From: Comamonadaceae bacterium
Lineage (GTDB): Bacteria; Pseudomonadota; Gammaproteobacteria; Burkholderiales; Burkholderiaceae
NCBI GenBank assembly: GCA_947505995.1
Contig: CANNNB010000058.1
Span: 1 to 11,759, forward strand
DNA length: 11,759 nucleotides
Direction of reading: 5' to 3'
The position numbers and the translations under genes were made by a program. How positions within the stretch are numbered: position 1 is the stretch's first letter; each line of letters opens with the position of its first letter. Positions 6,805 through 11,759 of this stretch are shown here, piece after piece. Under the pieces are notes generated by a model, which was not told where the DNA came from, did no database searches, and saw only the letters and a list, made by a program, of their open reading frames with translations.

Positions 6805-7220
6805 AGGCCTTCATCGACAGTAATGTTTTAATTTATTGGTCAGATGATGGCCCGCGTGCAGACCTTGTAGAGCAGTTACTTTTGAATGACGCGTCTATCA
6901 GTGTTCAAGTGTTAAACGAATTTACCAATGTGCTTTTTAAAAAAAGAGCCATAGCCTTAGTGCAAATTAGAAAATGGTGTGACACCTTGCTAGATGTTTG
7001 CGAAGTTCATGAGTTGAGTGTAAAAACGCACTCGTTAGCATTGGAGTTGATGGCCAAATACAAACTGTCATTTTATGATGCCAATATCGTCTCAGCAGCG
7101 GGCCTTGCGGGATGTGATGTGCTCTATTCAGAGGATATGCAAGATGGCCTGATTGTGCGGTTTGCAGATAAAACCAATTTGTCGATTCGCAATCCTTTTA
7201 AACAAAGAACCAAAAAGTAA
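6801..7220 (+). CDS. PIN-domain ribonuclease toxin (VapC-like)
   Basis: This 139-residue single PIN domain matches the usual length of VapC-type toxins, which are Mg2+-dependent RNases that block translation by cutting specific RNAs such as tRNAs or rRNA. The expected acidic centre is visible: Asp6 in FIDSNVLIY, Glu40 in QVLNEF, Asp93 in FYDANIV, and Glu111/Asp112 in YSEDMQDG. All four positions are filled, so the enzyme looks active. The RNA target cannot be read from the sequence. It is translated by overlap with the antitoxin gene (ATGA). The TAA stop (7218-7220) lies in the AAGTAAGAA shoulder of dispersed-repeat copy 3, and the gene converges on the lipid kinase gene. Confidence 0.92.
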   Translation: MKAFIDSNVLIYWSDDGPRADLVEQLLLNDASISVQVLNEFTNVLFKKRAIALVQIRKWCDTLLDVCEVHELSVKTHSLALELMAKYKLSFYDANIVSAAGLAGCDVLYSEDMQDGLIVRFADKTNLSIRNPFKQRTKK

Positions 7221-7260
7221 GAAGCAAGAATAATTAATGTTGATCTGACCCCAATTAAAT
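7215..7260 (+). repeat. Dispersed short repeat, copy 3 (right of toxin-antitoxin module)
   Basis: AAGTAAGAA (7215-7223) and the 22-bp core (7232-7253) both recur in copy 2; the segment 7232-7260 matches copy 1 over 29 bp with one mismatch. It contains the stop codons of both converging genes: the toxin TAA at 7218-7220 on the plus strand and the lipid kinase TAA (TTA at 7255-7257) on the minus strand. No T-rich hairpin is seen. Confidence 0.75.
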
Positions 7261-8163
7261 CTTCACAACATTCAGAGCTTTAGCAATGCATTCGATCTGG
7301 ACATGCTTGGCAAAACCCAGTGTTTCGCCATCAGCCGCTACAGGCACCGATGCGTCACAGGTCATGATAGCCTTTAAAAATGCATGACATTGAATGCGCG
7401 GGTGGCCCAAGTGTTTGCCAATTAAAAGACGAGGAAGCATTAGGAGAGTTTGCAATCGGTTGAATGTGCCACCTATGAGCACGTTCAGTTGACCATCGTT
7501 GATGCTTGCATGTGGCACTGCCGGCATGCCGCCACCATACGTGGGCGTGTTCAGTGCAGACGACAGCAGGCATGGACCCTCGTGCACTAACTGGCCATCT
7601 ATCTCTACTTTCAATGGCCAGTTATTTAAAAAAGCCAACTCCCGAAAAGTAGCAAGCAAATAGCGCATTAAACCTCTTAAGAATTTAGGTCCTGCCAGTG
7701 CACGATTGCCCACTGACGCATCAAAGCCTACCGCCAAACTTGAATGAAAAAAACGATCTGCCTTGTGATCCAAAGCAACACGCCCTATGTCAATTGCGCT
7801 GGCAGTTCCATCAAGTGCATGCGCCAATGCTTGTTGCCATGACATGCGGTGCAAGCCCCAAGCCCGCGCGCAATCGTTGCCGCTGCCATAGGGCACCAAA
7901 CCCACTTCGTGGTGAGCTTTTAGCAAACCCGGCAGCATTTGATTCAAGGTGCCGTCACCACCCACAATAATGACCCTTGAGGGGCAGGGTAGTTTTTCAA
8001 GAAGTTGCAGGGCCTCTCGTATGGACTCTGGCATTGTCACTTGGACAGGTTCGCGAACTATGTTGGTTTCATTTTGCCTTTGGCACCATTGCAAAATGTG
8101 GGGTTGCAGTTTTCGAGCTCGCCCACCTGAAGCATGGGGGTTCACCAAGATAATGGAATGCAT
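7255..8163 (-). CDS. Diacylglycerol kinase / YegS-type lipid kinase family protein
   Basis: This 302-residue protein (from the ATG at 8161-8163) belongs to the DAGK catalytic-domain family, ATP-dependent kinases that phosphorylate diacylglycerol, sphingoid bases or related lipids. Visible signatures are NPHASGG (residues 8-14), the nucleotide-binding GGDGTLNQ (68-75) and PYGSGND (91-97). These are followed by a beta-sandwich C-terminal domain with GGGMPAVPHASINDGQL and, near the end, AADGE. The strand MHSIILVNP is the usual beginning of the fold, so this ATG is preferred; the upstream frame extends 25 codons further to 8238, but those residues (MLEVAKQRAG...) have no family counterpart. Its lipid substrate is unknown. 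It is divergent from the metalloprotease gene and its stop codon lies in a dispersed repeat. Confidence 0.88.
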   Translation of the reverse strand: MHSIILVNPHASGGRARKLQPHILQWCQRQNETNIVREPVQVTMPESIREALQLLEKLPCPSRVIIVGGDGTLNQMLPGLLKAHHEVGLVPYGSGNDCARAWGLHRMSWQQALAHALDGTASAIDIGRVALDHKADRFFHSSLAVGFDASVGNRALAGPKFLRGLMRYLLATFRELAFLNNWPLKVEIDGQLVHEGPCLLSSALNTPTYGGGMPAVPHASINDGQLNVLIGGTFNRLQTLLMLPRLLIGKHLGHPRIQCHAFLKAIMTCDASVPVAADGETLGFAKHVQIECIAKALNVVKI

Positions 8164-8200
8164 GCTCAGATTTTGCTGGGTTGTTGTCCGGTTTGGGCCA

Positions 8201-8252
8201 AGTAATAACCCTGCGCGTTGCTTGGCAACTTCAAGCACCTAGTAATAACCCT
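8201..8252. repeat. 12-bp direct repeat pair with an inverted repeat between
   Basis: AGTAATAACCCT occurs at 8201-8212 and again at 8241-8252, exactly 40 bp apart, in the 147-bp region between the divergent lipid kinase and metalloprotease genes. Between the copies lies GTTGC-TTG-GCAAC (8217-8229), a small perfect inverted repeat. The 40-bp spacing is close to four DNA turns, so both copies would face the same side of the helix, as in paired regulator sites. No clear promoter was identified here. Confidence 0.5.
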
Positions 8253-8300
8253 AATCCTCGTGTCTCTAGAATGGTCCCTATTGATTGTTACCCTTTACCT

Positions 8301-8304
8301 AGGA
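8301..8304 (+). promoter_or_regulatory. Ribosome-binding site of the metalloprotease gene
   Basis: AGGA lies 6 nt before the ATG at 8311 and supports that start. It is followed directly by a standard signal peptide. The in-frame TTG at 8218 and other upstream codons lack both. Confidence 0.5.
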
Positions 8305-8310
8305 CTCAGC

Positions 8311-10977
8311 ATGCCTCGCTTCTATTCGCCTAACTTCAAATTGACCGCCATGACAGCGGCATGCATCAGCCTCTGGGCTTTGACTTCGGCTCAAGCACAA
8401 ACCCCACCCTCCCCGGCAGCCGCAACAGTACCTGCGACCACACCTACAGCCCCCGGCGCCGCCCCAACAGCTCCAGGCACGCCACCTGCCGCACCAGGTG
8501 CTTTGCGTCCTATGAAAGATTTTCTGAAGGATTCCAAGGCAATTCCTGGCTACTTCACGCTTCACCAAAAAGACGACAAGGTCTGGCTTGAAATTTTGCC
8601 AAGCCAAATTGGTAAACCTTTTTTCTTTTCTTACAACATCCCTAACTCGGTGGGTGAGCGCGGTCTTTACGGCAGCCAAATGGGCAGCTCAAAGTTGGTT
8701 GAATTTAGAAAAATTGGAAATCAAATCCAACTGATTGCCAAGAACACCCAGTTCTTTGCCAAAGAGGGCACACCTCAAGCACAGTTTGTCTCTGAGTCTT
8801 TCTCTGACAGTTTGATGGCCAGTGGGGCTGTTCTCACACAACCCCATCCTGAAACCAAATCGATTTTGATTGAAGCCAACAGTTTATTGTTCACCGATAT
8901 TCCCGGCTATCAAACTAGTTTGGAAGCAGCTTTCAGAATGCCGTTTGCACTTGACACACGCAACACATCTTTCTCGGCCATTAAAAATACAGACAAGCTC
9001 ACAGGTTTGGAAGTAAAGGTGCATTTCTCGGTACCTAGAATTTCAGCGCCGTCTATGACGCCTAGTCCTGTACCCATGACGCCGCCACCGCGTACGACGC
9101 CCGATCCGCGCAGTCTGTTTGTGTCCTACTATTACAGCTTGATGCCTTTGCCTGAGCCCATGCAAACGCGCATCGCAGATGAGCGTGTTGGCTACTTCAC
9201 AGTCGAACGAACCGACTACACCACTGACCTCAACATCAAATCCAAGGCGCACTTGCTCAAGCGGTGGCGTTTAGAAAAGAAAGATGCTGCTGCGGCAGTG
9301 TCTGAGCCTAAAGATCCTATTGTGTATTGGCTCGACAAAAATATTCCAGAAAAATACCGCGAATCAGTTTCGCAAGGTGTACTAGAGTGGAACAAAGCAT
9401 TTGAAAAGGCGGGCTTTAAAAACGCCTTGGTGGTGAAGCAACAGCAAGCCACTGATGACTTCAATAACATGGATGCGAAGCACACCTCCATTCGTTGGTT
9501 TACTGGCGCCGATTTTGGCTTTGCCATTGGCCCTTCCCAAGCTGACCCGCGCACAGGCGAAATTTTGGATGCCGACATTGGCATGTCGGATGTATTTACA
9601 CGCGGTGCCCGTCGGGCGGTCATTGAGGACTTGGGCCGCGTTCGGGGTGCTGATGGAGAACTGTGCGATCACGCTGAATCTGCAGCGCAAGAGCTGCACT
9701 ACGCTTTAGATTTGCTAGAAGCGCGCGGCATGGAGCTAGACAGCCCACAAGCCGATGCCCTCGCCAAAGCTTATTTGAAAGATGTGATCATGCACGAGGT
9801 GGGTCACACTTTGGGTCTGCGTCACAACTTCCGCGCCTCCACGGTGTATGACTTGAAACAAATTCAAGATCCTAATTTCACCAAGATGAATGGCGTCACG
9901 GCATCCGTCATGGACTACACGCCCTACAACATTTCACCCAAGGGAGAGAAGCAGGGTGAGTACGTGATGTCCACTTTGGGCTCCTATGACTATTGGGCCA
10001 TTGAGTTTGGGTACAAACAATTTGCTCCTGGCCAAGAAGCCCAGGGGCTTGCACAAATTTTGGCCAAAGCCAGTCAGCCCGAATTGCAATACGACTCTGA
10101 CGAAGATGCAGGCTACGGCAGCATGGGCGGTGTCGACCCCATGGTCAATCGTTTTGACTTGGGTTCCGACCCACTGGCTTATTACAAACTGCGCATGAAA
10201 CTGTCGCGCGAGTTGTGGGACCGTTTGCAAAATATGAACTTGGCCACAGGTGATAGCTATGAGCGCCTAACTCGCAGTTTCCGTAGCGGCTTTAATCAAC
10301 TTACCCGTGTGGCACCATTGGCAGCCAAATACATTGGTGGTGTGCACATTCGCCGCGAGCGAGCAGGCAGCAAAATCGGCGTGTTCGAACCCGTCAGTTC
10401 AGCCAAACAAAAAGAAGCATTGGCTTTGATCACCAAAGACTTTTTTGGTACAGACAGTTTCAAATTCAAGCCGGAGTTCATCGCTCGTTTGGCCACCGAC
10501 CGCCTTGAGCGAACCGAGGCCGATGGCAGCATGCAAACTTCGGTAGTTCGCTTGGTAGCAGGTGTGCAAAAAGAAATCTTGGACCATGTGTATTCACCTG
10601 CGGTGGCCACGCGTTTGGCCGAGGTGGGCATGAAGGTGAATGATCCCAAAGAAACCTTGGGCTTGTCGGATGTTTATGACTCTCTGCAAGAAGCCATTTG
10701 GTCTGAGGCTAAAAATGGCCAAGAAACCAGCCTGATACGTCGCAACTTGCAGCGCGAACAATTGCGCCGCATGGCCGATGTGTTGGTCAAACCCGCAGGC
10801 CCATGGCCTGCAGATGCACGCAGCATCATGCGTGAAAATGCACGTCAGTTGGTCGGTGTGTTAGAAAAAGCAAATGCCAAACTTGGTTTGTCAAAAACCA
10901 CGCGTGCGCATTATGCTGATTCGCTTGATACATTGAATGCAAGTTTGAAAGCTTCCATGCAAAGGGCCACACCCTAG
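8311..10977 (+). CDS. Exported metzincin-type zinc-dependent metalloprotease (DUF5117/DUF4953-like)
   Basis: This is a large protein of 888 residues. It has a signal peptide (1-29, ending TSAQA), a Pro/Ala/Thr-rich linker (about 30-67), an N-terminal DUF5117-like region (about 70-300, with GYFTLHQKDDKVWLEILPSQ at its start) and the metalloprotease core. The core carries the extended zinc motif HEVGHTLGLRH, with His495, Glu496, His499 and His505, and a metzincin Met-turn, SVMDY (Met534). Both catalytic signatures are intact, so it should be an active periplasmic or outer-surface endopeptidase; its substrates are unknown. The C-terminal part (about 560-888) is helical and charged and matches no domain I can name more precisely. 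The start at 8311 has a ribosome-binding site; the frame is open 31 codons further, with a second hydrophobic stretch, but that extension is judged non-coding. Only 7 bp separate its TAG from the stop of the convergent repeat-protein gene. Confidence 0.9.
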   Translation: MPRFYSPNFKLTAMTAACISLWALTSAQAQTPPSPAAATVPATTPTAPGAAPTAPGTPPAAPGALRPMKDFLKDSKAIPGYFTLHQKDDKVWLEILPSQIGKPFFFSYNIPNSVGERGLYGSQMGSSKLVEFRKIGNQIQLIAKNTQFFAKEGTPQAQFVSESFSDSLMASGAVLTQPHPETKSILIEANSLLFTDIPGYQTSLEAAFRMPFALDTRNTSFSAIKNTDKLTGLEVKVHFSVPRISAPSMTPSPVPMTPPPRTTPDPRSLFVSYYYSLMPLPEPMQTRIADERVGYFTVERTDYTTDLNIKSKAHLLKRWRLEKKDAAAAVSEPKDPIVYWLDKNIPEKYRESVSQGVLEWNKAFEKAGFKNALVVKQQQATDDFNNMDAKHTSIRWFTGADFGFAIGPSQADPRTGEILDADIGMSDVFTRGARRAVIEDLGRVRGADGELCDHAESAAQELHYALDLLEARGMELDSPQADALAKAYLKDVIMHEVGHTLGLRHNFRASTVYDLKQIQDPNFTKMNGVTASVMDYTPYNISPKGEKQGEYVMSTLGSYDYWAIEFGYKQFAPGQEAQGLAQILAKASQPELQYDSDEDAGYGSMGGVDPMVNRFDLGSDPLAYYKLRMKLSRELWDRLQNMNLATGDSYERLTRSFRSGFNQLTRVAPLAAKYIGGVHIRRERAGSKIGVFEPVSSAKQKEALALITKDFFGTDSFKFKPEFIARLATDRLERTEADGSMQTSVVRLVAGVQKEILDHVYSPAVATRLAEVGMKVNDPKETLGLSDVYDSLQEAIWSEAKNGQETSLIRRNLQREQLRRMADVLVKPAGPWPADARSIMRENARQLVGVLEKANAKLGLSKTTRAHYADSLDTLNASLKASMQRATP

Positions 10978-10984
10978 TTTGGGT

Positions 10985-11759
10985 TCATGGAACGCTAAAC
11001 AGCACGATATTTTCTTGCACCAACATCATTGCCGGAGCGCCATTCGCTGCAACGTAAACGTCATACAAGATATTGTCGGCATCTTTCACTTTGGCCGTGT
11101 TTGAGCTTTCACGCACCCAACCAGAAATATTCACGCGATCCTGGCTGGTGCCATCAATGGCCACTTGATGGTATTTCACACCTGTAGAGAAATAAGGCGA
11201 GCCTGCAATGTTTGCCCATCCACCAGTGCCTTGTACTGAGTCGTATGCCGATAGATTGGACCAATTGCTACCGGCCATGTCTAGAACATCTTGAACTCGA
11301 AGCGTAATGTCATTTCTGCCCGTGTCGGTTCGCAGGTCTATTCGTTCAATGCTATTGATTCGGCTAGAGCCTTCAATATTACCGGATGCAGTGTTGCTGA
11401 TCAGTGAAAAGTCTAGGGACAATCCACCTGTTAAGCGAATGGTGTCGATGCCTGCGCCGCCATCTATTTTGGCGAGTTGATTGGTGTTGCCACCAGTGCC
11501 AAATTTATTTTCAAGTGCTGTGATGGTGCTTTGATCTAGGATAAATACATCCTTGCCCATGCCGCCCAACAAAATGTCGGCACCGCTTGAGACGAATGTG
11601 TCGTTGCCGGTTCCGGCAGACACGCTGCCCCCTGCCAAAGTTTGACTGCCAGTTGAAGTCAGTGTGTCATTGCCGCTGGTACCAACGTCGTCAACAAAAC
11701 TTCCTGCTTTAAAGGGGCCCGTTGTAGCCCCCAAAATAATGTACGAACGTCCTGTTTGA
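10985..11759 (-). CDS. C-terminal part of an RTX/FG-GAP-like repeat surface protein, truncated by window edge
   Basis: Some 258 codons are visible and the frame stays open to the right edge, so the start lies beyond the window. The first residues seen (TGRSYIILGATTG) look like the end of an integrin-type FG-GAP repeat (GRSYVIFG type). Then come glycine/aspartate repeats of the RTX calcium-binding type: GTSGNDTLT, GTGNDTFVS, GGMGKDVFI and GGAGIDTIRL. RTX proteins are normally secreted by a type I system through an uncleaved C-terminal signal and fold on binding calcium. The last hundred or so residues (from about SRINSIERIDL) form a globular C-terminal domain ending VQENIVLFSVP, with no name I can give. 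It is probably the tail of a giant secreted or adhesin-like protein. It converges on the metalloprotease gene with 7 bp between stops. Confidence 0.78.
   Translation of the reverse strand, partial: QTGRSYIILGATTGPFKAGSFVDDVGTSGNDTLTSTGSQTLAGGSVSAGTGNDTFVSSGADILLGGMGKDVFILDQSTITALENKFGTGGNTNQLAKIDGGAGIDTIRLTGGLSLDFSLISNTASGNIEGSSRINSIERIDLRTDTGRNDITLRVQDVLDMAGSNWSNLSAYDSVQGTGGWANIAGSPYFSTGVKYHQVAIDGTSQDRVNISGWVRESSNTAKVKDADNILYDVYVAANGAPAMMLVQENIVLFSVP

Noticed and set aside
8218..8310. Longer start for the metalloprotease at 8218 with an extra hydrophobic stretch
   Set aside because: It lies over the direct repeats of the intergenic region, starts at a TTG without a ribosome-binding site, and would put a second hydrophobic segment ahead of a normal signal peptide.
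8299..8679. Minus-strand open frame of 126 codons with a Trp/Cys/Gly/Arg-rich translation
   Set aside because: It is the complement of the Pro/Ala/Thr-rich linker of the metalloprotease; the odd composition follows from that low-complexity segment.
9216..9623. Minus-strand open frame of 135 codons inside the metalloprotease gene
   Set aside because: It is antisense to a supported gene and its translation shows no recognisable fold; it is a by-product of codon use.
1..11759. CRISPR array, tRNA or rRNA genes, intact insertion sequence, phage genes or a multi-gene defence system
   Set aside because: No regularly spaced repeats, no cloverleaf-like sequence and no transposase, integrase or phage structural genes were seen; the only defence-like element is an ordinary type II toxin-antitoxin pair.

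Overview
The window reads like a chromosomal segment of a Gram-negative bacterium. It holds a TonB-dependent outer-membrane receptor, exported peptidases with signal peptides, a small lipoprotein and an RTX-type surface protein. Codon use and the style of the proteins suggest a betaproteobacterium of the Burkholderiales, perhaps a Comamonadaceae-like freshwater organism. That placement is an inference from protein character only.

Left part (1-6256): a peptide-handling block. The 3' half of a prolyl-oligopeptidase (family S9A) gene enters from the left edge and converges on a TonB-dependent receptor gene (minus strand, 1219-3474). Divergent from the receptor is a second, complete S9A peptidase with a signal peptide (3609-5864). 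Its stop codon overlaps the GTG start of a small lipoprotein (5861-6256). The natural reading is that the receptor imports an oligopeptide-like substrate across the outer membrane and the S9 peptidases cut it in the periplasm. The order of genes is visible; the substrate and the joint function are inferred.

Middle (6257-7260): an AT-rich stretch of about 300 bp without a gene, then a type II toxin-antitoxin pair. The pair is an AbrB/MazE-fold antitoxin (6559-6804) and a PIN-domain VapC-like toxin (6801-7220), joined by an ATGA overlap. A near-consensus sigma-70 promoter with a 7-bp inverted repeat across its -10 end lies just upstream. Further upstream are a perfect 13-bp-arm palindrome and several ATTCAAA repeats. 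The module is bracketed by two direct copies of a short dispersed repeat (core ATGTTGATCTGACCCC). A third copy lies at 1191-1219, between the convergent peptidase and receptor genes.

Right part (7255-11759): a diacylglycerol-kinase/YegS-type lipid kinase (minus strand), a 147-bp divergent intergenic region with a 12-bp direct repeat at 40-bp spacing, and a large exported metzincin-type zinc protease (8311-10977). The protease converges, with only 7 bp between stop codons, on the 3' end of a surface or secreted protein with FG-GAP-like and RTX-like glycine/aspartate repeats that runs off the right edge.

No wholly new multi-gene system is evident. The least explained signals are the dispersed repeat that sits at gene ends and flanks the toxin-antitoxin module, the ATTCAAA/palindrome array, and the S9-TonB-S9-lipoprotein cluster.
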